Assembly: GCA_027486795.1 (NCBI GenBank)
Contig: JAIXOI010000035.1
Coordinates: 212,082 to 276,081 of the forward strand
Direction of reading: 5' to 3'
Source: Sphingobacteriales bacterium
Lineage (GTDB): Bacteria > Bacteroidota > Bacteroidia > Chitinophagales > CAIOSU01
Length of the DNA stretch: 64,000 bases
A program made the translations under genes and the position numbers. The notes beneath the pieces are model-generated. The model searched no databases, was not told where the DNA came from, and worked only from the letters and a program-made list of their open reading frames with translations. Shown in pieces: positions 52,320 through 60,261 of this stretch. How positions within the stretch are numbered: position 1 is the first letter of the stretch; each line of letters begins with the position of its first letter.

Positions 52320-52861
52320 TAACAACATCCACTTCCGGGTTTACAGCACGACGTATCGGCTGGGGTTAAGATATTAATTTCACTCAAGGGTATCAACATT
52401 TCAGCGGCTTTGGTCTCAGCTTGTGGCATACAACATGCTGCGGCTTCAGTATTCGAATAGTGCGGGTCGTTAAACTCCGAATCGGCATGAAAATAATAAA
52501 CTTCCCATTGCACGCCGTCTGGGTCGGTAGCCCAAAACTTATCTTGCACGGCATAACAGCAAGCGGTGCCCATTTCTTCTAAGCTTACCAAGTTGTGTAC
52601 TTTCATGGCTGCCATGCGCTCTTCCACTTCGGCTTTGGTCTCCAACTGAAAACCTAAATGCCCACCAAAATTGGCTTGCACCCTTTCTGGATTCTCCACA
52701 AACGATATGATTAATGAGGGGCTCTCTAACGTGTATTTAGCATAGAAAGGTTTTACCTTACTTGGTTCCTGACCAAAAAAGGTATTATAAAACTTAACCG
52801 TTTGCTCTATGTTTTTTACATAAAGGCTAACGTGCATCCTAGGGAATGGGTTATTACTCAT
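52319..52861 (-). CDS. arsI: ArsI-like VOC family protein (organoarsenical C-As lyase/cadmium-inducible type)
   Basis: 180 residues. A vicinal-oxygen-chelate fold with HVSLYVKNIEQTVKFYN at the N terminus (metal His) and a later GHLGFQL and DPDGVQWEVYYF. The conserved vicinal cysteines of ArsI are in EMGTACCYAVQDKFWATD, and the C terminus has clustered cysteines (AAACCMPQ, CCKPGSGCC). ArsI lyases cleave the C-As bond of trivalent methyl- and phenyl-arsenicals. CadI-type relatives are cadmium-induced, so the substrate is not fully fixed. I chose the start at 52861, downstream of the palindrome at 52906-52921. A longer TAG-free frame would begin 12 residues earlier. Confidence 0.8.
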   Translation of the reverse strand: MSNNPFPRMHVSLYVKNIEQTVKFYNTFFGQEPSKVKPFYAKYTLESPSLIISFVENPERVQANFGGHLGFQLETKAEVEERMAAMKVHNLVSLEEMGTACCYAVQDKFWATDPDGVQWEVYYFHADSEFNDPHYSNTEAAACCMPQAETKAAEMLIPLSEINILTPADTSCCKPGSGCC

Positions 52862-52905
52862 GATACGTAGTTTTAAAAATAAGATATTTAATGACAATTT
52901 TTATA

Positions 52906-52921
52906 ATCGCAATATTACGAT
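52906..52921. promoter_or_regulatory. Second ArsR operator, before arsI
   Basis: ATCGCAA-TA-TTACGAT, a palindrome with one mismatch, matches the core ATCGTAA-AA-TTACGAT of the operator before arsR. It lies in the arsR-arsI intergenic gap, upstream of the arsI start, suggesting separate ArsR control of arsI-aqp-arsC. Confidence 0.7.
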
Positions 52922-52940
52922 AGCTTTTAACAAAAAAATA

Positions 52941-53273
52941 TTAACAGCAATTAGGCCCACAGCTGCTTGTAGGTACCGTCAGCAATTGTTGCAAATCAGT
53001 GCTTACCAAACCAAAAGCAGCTGTATTAATGCAGTAACAGGTTTTAGGCCCATCAATTTCTCCACGAATCAAACCAGCCACTTTTAACTCTTTTAAATGC
53101 TGCGAAATAGTGCTTTGAGATAAATCCAGCTCTTCTACAATATCTCCACAAATACAATCGCGTTGTTTAAGTATATCAAGAATAGCTATTCGCGCAGGAT
53201 GTCCCAAAGCCTTGGCCACCTTAGCCAATTGATTTTGTCGCTCTGTGAAAACATGTGATTTAGTAGTTCCCAA
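52941..53273 (-). CDS. arsR: ArsR family arsenic-responsive repressor
   Basis: 110 residues, a winged-helix repressor. The metal-sensing cysteines are in RDCICGDIVEEL (~39), and the DNA-recognition helix is LDLSQSTISQHLKELKVAGL (~48-68). The C terminus has a further cysteine cluster (SSCGPNCC). Arsenite binding to the cysteines releases DNA. The gene is first in the ars unit, and a perfect palindrome 40 bases upstream is its likely operator. Classic ArsR proteins have an ELCVCDL motif; here it reads DCICGDI, so the As(III) site is slightly altered but still Cys-x-Cys. Confidence 0.92.
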   Translation of the reverse strand: MGTTKSHVFTERQNQLAKVAKALGHPARIAILDILKQRDCICGDIVEELDLSQSTISQHLKELKVAGLIRGEIDGPKTCYCINTAAFGLVSTDLQQLLTVPTSSCGPNCC

Positions 53274-53312
53274 TGGTGTTGCTTTCTTTCAGGATAACGT
53301 CTCTAATTCTAA

Positions 53313-53334
53313 TTAATCGTAAAATTACGATTAA
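53313..53334. promoter_or_regulatory. ArsR operator upstream of arsR
   Basis: TTAATCGTAA, two bases, then TTACGATTAA: a perfect 10-bp inverted repeat with a 2-base spacer. A TAATTTTA sequence inside it resembles the -7 element, so repressor binding would block transcription directly. Confidence 0.8.
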
Positions 53335-53363
53335 CGTTTGAGATTTGCAAGGTTAGCATTAAA

Positions 53364-53395
53364 AAAGGCCAAAGAGGTTATACCTTTTGGCCTTT
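53364..53395 (-). terminator. Terminator of the panB-M1-hbd operon
   Basis: AAAGGCCAAA (53364-53373) pairs with TTTGGCCTTT (53386-53395), with AGGT/ACCT pairs inside. On the minus strand a T-run follows. Confidence 0.85.
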
Positions 53396-53444
53396 AGACT
53401 TAATGCGAGACAATGCAATTTAACGAAACAATAAGCATCAATAA

Positions 53445-54335
53445 CTACTTCCTGAAACTTGGTGCTACTACCAGCTCTTTGCTACCAGCGGTGTAGCTAT
53501 AAAAACCTTCACCAGATTTAGCACCCAACTTTCCAGCAGTTACCATATTAACCAACAACGGGCAAGGTGCATATTTAGGATTGCCCAAGCCATCGTGCAA
53601 TACACGCATAATGGCCAAGCAAACATCCAAGCCAATAAAATCGGCCAACTGAAGAGGCCCCATTGGATGGGCCATTCCAAGTTTCATTACGGTATCAATC
53701 TCCATTACGCCAGCCACCCCTTCATGCAACGAAATGATAGCCTCGTTTATCATCGGCATTAATATACGGTTGGCAACAAAGCCAGGATAATCGTTTACTT
53801 CGGTAGGTACTTTACCTAGTTTTTTCGAAAGCTCCATAATGGTGCTCGTTACCTCATCGGTAGTGGCATAGCCCCGAATAACCTCTACCAATTTCATTAC
53901 CGGCACAGGGTTCATAAAGTGCATACCTATCACTTTATCAGGACGTTGTGTAACGCTACCTAATTTAGTGATTGAAATAGAAGAAGTGTTGCTAGCTAAT
54001 ATCGCATCGGCATCGGCTACCTCATCCATCTGCTTAAATATCTTCAGCTTTAAGTCGATGTTTTCGGTAGCAGCTTCCACAATCAGTCCGCTGCCTTTAG
54101 CACCCTCTGCAAGGCTGGTGTACGTAGTGATGTTGCTTAGCGTTTGGGCTTTGTCGTCGGCGGTTATGGTCTCTTTGGCAACCATACGGTCTAGGTTTTT
54201 GCCGATGGTAGCCAGTGCTTTTTCCAAAGCTGGTGCGCTCACATCAACCAACGATACTTTAAATCCACTCTGGGCAAAAACGTGGGCAATACCGTTGCCC
54301 ATGGTTCCTGCTCCTATTACGGTAACTTGTTGCAT
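53445..54335 (-). CDS. hbd: 3-hydroxybutyryl-CoA dehydrogenase
   Basis: 296 residues. NAD-binding GAGTMGNGIAHVFAQSG at the N terminus and the conserved HFMNPVPVMKLVEVI (~138) and NDYPGFVANR (~180) motifs identify the short HAD family. It interconverts acetoacetyl-CoA and 3-hydroxybutyryl-CoA with NAD(P)H, in fatty-acid or butyrate metabolism. It is last in the panB-M1 peptidase-hbd operon, starting 9 bases after the M1 gene. The genes of that operon have no obvious common pathway. Confidence 0.94.
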   Translation of the reverse strand: MQQVTVIGAGTMGNGIAHVFAQSGFKVSLVDVSAPALEKALATIGKNLDRMVAKETITADDKAQTLSNITTYTSLAEGAKGSGLIVEAATENIDLKLKIFKQMDEVADADAILASNTSSISITKLGSVTQRPDKVIGMHFMNPVPVMKLVEVIRGYATTDEVTSTIMELSKKLGKVPTEVNDYPGFVANRILMPMINEAIISLHEGVAGVMEIDTVMKLGMAHPMGPLQLADFIGLDVCLAIMRVLHDGLGNPKYAPCPLLVNMVTAGKLGAKSGEGFYSYTAGSKELVVAPSFRK

Positions 54336-54344
54336 ACTATGTCG

Positions 54345-56822
54345 TTATTCTGTTTTAATCAATTTTTGTATTTGCACAATGTCATCCATCAAAGTAACCT
54401 TGATTATGTATGTTCCTTTTGCCCACTCGCTAGTATTTACCACCCACGGGGCATTAAAAGGAGCGGAGAATATCTTTTTAACAACCACGTTTCCCGCCAT
54501 GTCGAATACCTCGGCCATATGCGGTGGCTTAATGCTTTTATTAAACTCCACGGTAAAAGTATCTTTGGTGGGATTGGGGTATACTACAAAATTCTTTTTG
54601 GGAGCTATCTCGTTAATGGCCGTACCCAACTCTTGGCACTGAGTAGCATCAGGGTTGTTGGGTTGCGCCAAACGGGTAGCATCATAAATAGCCAGTGTGT
54701 AATCGCCCTGCTTTAGGTTGTTGATGGTAACCTTTCCGCGCTTATCGTTTTGGTTGTTCAAGTAATTAAACTGGGCGTCGGTGTAAATCACCCAATCGGC
54801 CTTACCATAGGGGCGATGTAGCAGCACCAAGCTATCTTCTCTATTAGTAATCAATCCGTTATCCAAATACCCTGCAGACGTACTAGTTGAGCCATTATAA
54901 TCGAAAACCGCGGTTGCGGAAAAGCCTACGGGCCAAATACCATCAACGGTATAGTACCTATCAGGCGACACGTGTAAGTTTGCAGGTAAGGTATTCCAAA
55001 CTACCGGCCCAACCCAATGGTGCTCCACACGAATGAGGGCACTATCGGTAATTTGGCTTACATCAATGGTCATTCGGGCTTCTTCAAAATCGTAAGACCC
55101 AATGCTATTCACCACTAAATACTTATCGGTAATCGCGTCGCTTATTTTTTCGTTAATGTCCAAGGCAACATAAAAGGGCTCAAAAGCCAAGGTATTGGTA
55201 TAGGTACCACAACTGCCACCCATTAATACCCGTTGAATAAAGGTTTGCCCTTGGGCGCCAAAGTACGTTATGTCCATAGGCACGTTTGTATACAATGCGC
55301 TGGCCTCCTTTATCAGTTGCCTTATCTCAACGGTAACACTATATCCCGAAACACCTACTGGGGCAATATTTACGGTATCAATACTAAAATGGGTAAAGCC
55401 CGTGCCAAATACCCAGTTGTCGAAAAATGGGGTTAGGTTGATGCCCGAGCATTGCGTTAAATGATCCCTAAAGTTTTGGCTGCTTGCGTGATTAAAGCTA
55501 TAAGCAGACAAGTAACTACCAATGCACTCAAAAAACAAACTATCGCCCATGTAGCCGCGCAATGTGTGGGCCACATCGGCGCCTTTATCGTACACGTGGG
55601 TTGAGTATGTTAAATCGTGCCCAATGCCAGAAACTGGGAAATAACCACCATCTCTAATGTGCGCCAAGCGGATAACTTCGGCATGATTGCTGCGCACTTC
55701 TTTGGTATAGGCTTCTTTGCCATATACGGCTTCTAAATATATCTTCTCGCAGTAGCTGGCCCAACCTTCGTTTAGCCACATATCTTCAGCAGTTTCGCAA
55801 GTTACCCAATCGCCAAACCAATGGTGGCCCAGTTCATGTGCCATTAATAGTTCGCTAGCTATGCCCGGCTGTCTGCTCGCTGGGAAAGCAATGTTGGTGG
55901 CATGCTCCATTGCACCATCATTGAAAGGCACCATAGTATAGCCTACTCGGCTAAATGGCTGCGCCCCCCAAAGTGTTTCGTAAGCACCTATGGCATTGGG
56001 CAATTTGGCAAACACCTGGCTTATCCTAGCCGAATCGGTTGGGCGAACCGCCAACACTACCGGAAAATTGGCGTTGATGCCATTATAGGTGTAGCTAATG
56101 CTGGTATAGTTTGATACTGCCACTGAAGCTAAATAGGTAGGGATGTCTTCATCCAATTTCCAATGCCAAACAGTTGTAGCACTTGCCACTGTGCTGTCAA
56201 TCAATAAACCTCCACAAAAGGCTTTATCGCCATTGGCAGTGGTAATATAGGTTTCGTAAGTAGCCCTATCTACAAAATTGTCGACACAAGGAAACCATAC
56301 ACGGCCGTAGTTATGCGGATTATCGGCAAAGGCTACGCCAATGTTATAGGCATAGGTATTGGTCATGTAAAAGCCACCAAAGCCTGAAGGATCGGTTACA
56401 GGAGTGCCACCATAATAAACGGTTACCGTAGCCGTGTCATTTGCATTTAACCCCGGAACGGCAATAGATAGCAACTCTCCTACATGGGTATAGCTGCGAT
56501 TAGCCCCACTTACTTTAACTGAGTCCACAATCAGGGCTTTAAGATCAAGGTTGATTGTGGTGAGGTTATTAATTAGTGAAACCAGCTTCAATTCACAATT
56601 GCCCCGTATTTGCCTTGAAGCTAAATTGCTAATATCAAGGCTGATGGTATAGTGCGTAATATCAATGGTATCGCTTCTACCCTGCCCTGCCATCGACTTA
56701 AAAGCATTAGGCAATGCTTGGTGCTTATGCTGACAACTGAAAGTGCTTACATTGGGCAAGAAACTTTGAGCTTGGGCCATGATAGACCAAAACAAAAGCG
56801 ATACAATGGTTAATAACCTCAT
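54345..56822 (-). CDS. M1 family metallopeptidase with type A T9SS sorting domain
   Basis: 825 residues with a signal peptide (LLTIVSLLFWSIMAQAQ). The zinc site is HELGHHWFGDW (H329, E330, H333), with the third ligand E352 in NEGWASYCE. The exopeptidase motif reads GAMEHATN (~304) where most M1 enzymes have GAMEN, a change that could affect substrate choice. The last ~80 residues are a type A sorting domain (FVVYPNPTKDTFTVEF, KGTYIIKVT). It should be an exported aminopeptidase. Its start overlaps the panB stop (TAATG). Confidence 0.9.
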   Translation of the reverse strand: MRLLTIVSLLFWSIMAQAQSFLPNVSTFSCQHKHQALPNAFKSMAGQGRSDTIDITHYTISLDISNLASRQIRGNCELKLVSLINNLTTINLDLKALIVDSVKVSGANRSYTHVGELLSIAVPGLNANDTATVTVYYGGTPVTDPSGFGGFYMTNTYAYNIGVAFADNPHNYGRVWFPCVDNFVDRATYETYITTANGDKAFCGGLLIDSTVASATTVWHWKLDEDIPTYLASVAVSNYTSISYTYNGINANFPVVLAVRPTDSARISQVFAKLPNAIGAYETLWGAQPFSRVGYTMVPFNDGAMEHATNIAFPASRQPGIASELLMAHELGHHWFGDWVTCETAEDMWLNEGWASYCEKIYLEAVYGKEAYTKEVRSNHAEVIRLAHIRDGGYFPVSGIGHDLTYSTHVYDKGADVAHTLRGYMGDSLFFECIGSYLSAYSFNHASSQNFRDHLTQCSGINLTPFFDNWVFGTGFTHFSIDTVNIAPVGVSGYSVTVEIRQLIKEASALYTNVPMDITYFGAQGQTFIQRVLMGGSCGTYTNTLAFEPFYVALDINEKISDAITDKYLVVNSIGSYDFEEARMTIDVSQITDSALIRVEHHWVGPVVWNTLPANLHVSPDRYYTVDGIWPVGFSATAVFDYNGSTSTSAGYLDNGLITNREDSLVLLHRPYGKADWVIYTDAQFNYLNNQNDKRGKVTINNLKQGDYTLAIYDATRLAQPNNPDATQCQELGTAINEIAPKKNFVVYPNPTKDTFTVEFNKSIKPPHMAEVFDMAGNVVVKKIFSAPFNAPWVVNTSEWAKGTYIIKVTLMDDIVQIQKLIKTE

Positions 56823-57637
56823 TAATATTGTTCGTTTTCATTGGGGAAATCCTTATGCTTTACGTCCTCTACATACTTGTTTACGGCTAAACGAATCTCG
56901 TCGTACAAGTTAGCGTAGCGGCGCAAAAAGCGAGGCTGGAATTCTTGGGTAATGCCCAACATGTCGTGTAGCACTAGCACTTGACCATCAACATCGGCAC
57001 CGGCACCGATGCCTATAACAGGTATCTTAACCGAAGCGGAAACCTTTTTGGCAAGGTTGGCCGGTATTTTTTCAACTACCAAGGCAAAACAACCTATTTC
57101 TTCCAACATGGCAGCATCATCCAATAAGCGCTGCGCTTCGGCTTCTTCTTTTGCCCTGACCGTGTAGGTGCCAAATTTGTAAATTGATTGCGGCGTAAGC
57201 CCCAAGTGGCCCATAACTGGTATGCCTGCAGTAAGTATGCGAATAATGGATTCCTTAATTTCAAACCCACCTTCTAGCTTCACAGCATGTGCACCCGATT
57301 CTTTCATGATTCGGATGGCAGACTCTAACGCCAAACGTGAATTACCTTGGTATGAGCCAAATGGTAAATCGACCACTACTAAAGCTTTTTTAACCCCACG
57401 CACCACCCCTTGGGCATGATATATCATTTGGTCGAGAGTAATTGGTAATGTGGTTTCGTGCCCAGCCATTACGTTACTAGCTGAGTCACCAACTAAAATA
57501 ACATCAATGCCACCATCGTCAACAATGCTAGCTAGTGAGTAATCGTATGCCGTGAGCATCGATATTTTCTCCCCCTTATCTTTCATTGATTGTAGGGTAT
57601 GGGTGGTAATGCGTTTTACCTGTTTGCTAACTGACAT
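56822..57637 (-). CDS. panB: 3-methyl-2-oxobutanoate hydroxymethyltransferase
   Basis: 271 residues. It makes ketopantoate, the first committed step of pantothenate (and so CoA) synthesis. Motifs include [16 protein letters not shown] with the metal aspartate region [17 protein letters not shown] (~48), KLEGGFEI (~118), and [22 protein letters not shown] (~205), all typical of PanB. The C-terminal tail is normal. First gene of an operon with the M1 peptidase and hbd. Confidence 0.95.
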   Translation of the reverse strand: MSVSKQVKRITTHTLQSMKDKGEKISMLTAYDYSLASIVDDGGIDVILVGDSASNVMAGHETTLPITLDQMIYHAQGVVRGVKKALVVVDLPFGSYQGNSRLALESAIRIMKESGAHAVKLEGGFEIKESIIRILTAGIPVMGHLGLTPQSIYKFGTYTVRAKEEAEAQRLLDDAAMLEEIGCFALVVEKIPANLAKKVSASVKIPVIGIGAGADVDGQVLVLHDMLGITQEFQPRFLRRYANLYDEIRLAVNKYVEDVKHKDFPNENEQY

Positions 57638-57807
57638 GGCTTTAGGTGTTATTTACGATGCAAATTAGCAAAAAAGCATGATTTACTAGGTTTGAAATTG
57701 CTAAAACGAAGATAAGCGTGGCGTAATACTTAAAGGAATCAAGGTTCGGCCACGTGCAAGACTTGACAGTCGACAATTAATCAAGGCTAAATCTGCCCCA
57801 AAATAAA

Positions 57808-57842
57808 GAGAGGCGCTACTTTCGTGGGAAAGGGCACCTCTC
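57808..57842 (-). terminator. Hairpin terminator after the 59-residue gene
   Basis: GAGAGG (57808-57813) pairs with CCTCTC (57837-57842) and internal GC pairs extend it. On the minus strand TTTATTTT follows. Confidence 0.6.
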
Positions 57843-57884
57843 AGTACGGTATTAATCCAATAAATGATGACAGGTCTCTAATCA

Positions 57885-58064
57885 TTAAGACAAGTGAACT
57901 CTAGCGGTTTGCAAGTACATGTTTTTAACACGGCTAGCCTTGGCTAATGTATCTATGTAGTTTTGCAAATCGCCGTTGCGCATGAAATCCATGGCTTTAT
58001 TTTTCAACTCGCTATATTGTTTCATCAATTTACGCATCCGGTTTATTTTCAGTATCTCTAACAT
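57885..58064 (-). CDS. Small protein of unknown function, 59 residues
   Basis: A short gene: ATG at 58064, stop at 57885. The product begins MLEILKINRMRKLMKQYSEL and is strongly helical and basic, with KNKAMDFMRNGDLQNYID in the middle and RVKNMYLQTARVHLS at the end. There is no signal peptide or membrane segment. It is flanked by a terminator immediately downstream and lies in an otherwise empty 600-base gap, which supports a real gene. No known family is recognised. Confidence 0.6.
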   Translation of the reverse strand: MLEILKINRMRKLMKQYSELKNKAMDFMRNGDLQNYIDTLAKASRVKNMYLQTARVHLS

Positions 58065-58254
58065 GGCTCTTAGTTTTTGAGGTTCGTTATTTATTTGCTT
58101 ACCCTATGCTAATCAAGTAACGTGCCAAAAACTACATTAGGTTGCCAAAAGAATTTTAGAAAGTAAAAATTAGCTTACAATTCACTGATTATCAAACCCA
58201 ATATTTAAAAAAATAATTTTGCTTAAAATGACGGCCTCTTCAATTTGAGTCAAA

Positions 58255-59883
58255 TCAAGTTTGCAACACCCCTACCCTATACTGCTCAGTAAGGGGGGCA
58301 TGGTTGGCGGCTTCAATACCAATGGATAGTATTTTACGGGTATCCAGTGGGTCCACTATCTTATCCACCACCAAGCGGGCAGCGTTGTAGTATGGCGTGG
58401 TGGTTTTGTCGTAATGGGCCTTAATGCGCTCTAGCAGTTCCTTTTCCTTCTCCGGGTCTATAATTTCGCCTTTTGCTTTTAGCGATGCTACTTCAATTTG
58501 CAACAATACTTTAGCCGCTTGCTCACCGCCCATCACGGCAATCTTTGCCGATGGCCAAGCCAACATTAGGCGCGGGTCATAGGCTTTGCCGCACATGGCA
58601 TAGTTGCCAGCGCCATAGCTGTTGCCTACAATTACCGTAAACTTCGGCACCACGCTATTGGCCATAGCATTTACTAGTTTGGCACCATCTTTAATAATAC
58701 CACCATGCTCACTGCGCGAACCCACCATAAAGCCGGTTACATCTTGCAAGAATACCAATGGTATCTTCTTCTGGTTGCATACCATTACAAAGCGCGCTGC
58801 CTTATCCGCTGAGTCGGAGTATATTACCCCGCCAATCTGCATCTCGCCTTTTTTCGATTTTACGATTTTACGCTGGTTGGCAACAATACCTACTGCCCAA
58901 CCATCAATACGCGCATAGCCGCACACTATTGTTTGTCCGTAGCCTTCTTTATACTCCGTAAACTCTGAATTATCTACCATGCACTCTATCAATTCGCGCA
59001 TGTCGTAGGGCTTCAAACCGCCTTCGCTAAAGATGCCGTATAGGTCTTCAGGCTTGCGTTTGGGGGCTACCGGCTCCACCCTATCAAACCCAGCTTTATC
59101 ATTGTGTCCTAGCTTATCAATCAAGTCGCGGATGGTCTTTAAGCAAGTGGCATCATCGGGCATTTTGTAGTCAATTACACCGCTAATCTCTGTTTGGGTA
59201 GTAGCACCACCAAGGGTTTCTTGGTCAACGTTTTCGCCAATGGCGGCCTTAACCAAAAACGGCCCAGCCAAAAATATGGAGCCTGTGCCTTCTACTATCA
59301 TGGCCTCATCACTCATAATAGGCAAGTACGCGCCCCCAGCCACACAGCTACCCATAACGGCACTTAACTGCGGTATGCCCATTGCCGACATTTTGGCATT
59401 GTTGCGGAACATGCGACCAAAGTGCTCCTTATCCGGGAAAATCTCGTCTTGCATAGGCAGGTATACGCCCGCACTATCTACCAAATAGATAATGGGTAAG
59501 CGGTTTTCCATGGCAATCTCTTGCCCACGAAGGTTCTTTTTGGCAGTAATAGGGAACCAAGCACCTGCTTTTACTGTCGCATCGTTGGCCAATATTACGC
59601 ACAAGCGCTTGCTCACATAGCCCAGCACAGCTATTACGCCACCTGCAGGGCACCCACCATGCTCTTCATACATTTCATAACCTACAAACTCGCCAATCTC
59701 CAAGTAAGGCTTACCCTCGTCTAACAAAGCATTCACGCGCTCTCGAGCAGTCATTTTGCCTTTCTCGTGTTGCTTTTCTATGTTCTTTTTGCCGCCGCCG
59801 AAGTAAATCTTATCCAGCTTTTTGCGCATGTTGGATACCAATAGCTTCATGGCATCCTCATTCCGGTTGAACTCCAAATCCAT
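58255..59883 (-). CDS. Acyl-CoA carboxylase beta subunit (methylcrotonyl-CoA carboxylase-like)
   Basis: 542 residues, a biotin-dependent carboxyltransferase. It has the N- and C-terminal crotonase-fold halves: GKMTARERVNALLDEG near 43, oxyanion loops around GSCVAGGAYLPIMSDE (~180) and GNSYGAGNYAMCGKAY (~420), and FLAGPFLVKAAIGE (~205), which is nearest to the 3-methylcrotonyl-CoA carboxylase beta group. The biotin carboxylase partner is not in the window, so propionyl- or geranoyl-CoA activity cannot be excluded. It would act in branched-chain amino acid or odd-chain breakdown. A repeat-rich gap precedes it. Confidence 0.9.
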   Translation of the reverse strand: MDLEFNRNEDAMKLLVSNMRKKLDKIYFGGGKKNIEKQHEKGKMTARERVNALLDEGKPYLEIGEFVGYEMYEEHGGCPAGGVIAVLGYVSKRLCVILANDATVKAGAWFPITAKKNLRGQEIAMENRLPIIYLVDSAGVYLPMQDEIFPDKEHFGRMFRNNAKMSAMGIPQLSAVMGSCVAGGAYLPIMSDEAMIVEGTGSIFLAGPFLVKAAIGENVDQETLGGATTQTEISGVIDYKMPDDATCLKTIRDLIDKLGHNDKAGFDRVEPVAPKRKPEDLYGIFSEGGLKPYDMRELIECMVDNSEFTEYKEGYGQTIVCGYARIDGWAVGIVANQRKIVKSKKGEMQIGGVIYSDSADKAARFVMVCNQKKIPLVFLQDVTGFMVGSRSEHGGIIKDGAKLVNAMANSVVPKFTVIVGNSYGAGNYAMCGKAYDPRLMLAWPSAKIAVMGGEQAAKVLLQIEVASLKAKGEIIDPEKEKELLERIKAHYDKTTTPYYNAARLVVDKIVDPLDTRKILSIGIEAANHAPLTEQYRVGVLQT

Positions 59884-59924
59884 TAGTGGGTCTCAATTTG
59901 TGTAGGTTGCGAAGATAAGGCAAA

Positions 59925-59964
59925 ATTGGTTTATTGGTTGATTGGTTAATTGGTTGATTGGCTT
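59925..59964. repeat. Octad repeat (ATTGGTTn)
   Basis: Five consecutive 8-base units: ATTGGTTT, ATTGGTTG, ATTGGTTA, ATTGGTTG, ATTGGCTT. It lies about 40 bases upstream of the acyl-CoA carboxylase start and may affect its promoter. Confidence 0.75.
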
Positions 59965-59998
59965 TACCCCTCCGTAGACTGTCGAAAATGCACCACCA

Positions 59999-60037
59999 AC
60001 CAACCGAGTTTTGTCGTCCAGGAAGTGAGGATTGATG
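59999..60037. repeat. 39-bp direct repeat, copy 1
   Basis: A 39-base segment (ACCAACCGAGTT... to ...GATTGATG) repeated at 60163-60201 with one difference. The intervening ~125 bases are mostly heptad repeats. Confidence 0.85.
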
Positions 60038-60061
60038 AGGGTTGTAGGAGGATGTCCGAAG

Positions 60062-60089
60062 TACGATGTACAATGTACAATGTACGATG
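60062..60089. repeat. Heptad repeat, TACAATG type
   Basis: Four 7-base units: TACGATG, TACAATG, TACAATG, TACGATG. Confidence 0.8.
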
Positions 60090-60099
60090 TGTATTAATG

Positions 60100-60162
<63 letters not shown>

Positions 60163-60201
60163 ACCAACCGAGTTTTGTCGTCCAAGAAGTGAGGATTGAT
60201 G
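60163..60201. repeat. 39-bp direct repeat, copy 2
   Basis: Identical to the copy at 59999-60037 except one base (GTCCAAGAAG instead of GTCCAGGAAG). Confidence 0.85.
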
Positions 60202-60261
60202 GGGCTTTTAGGTCGATATTTACATTATTATATTTTATAATGTTTTATCGTTTGTGTAAGG

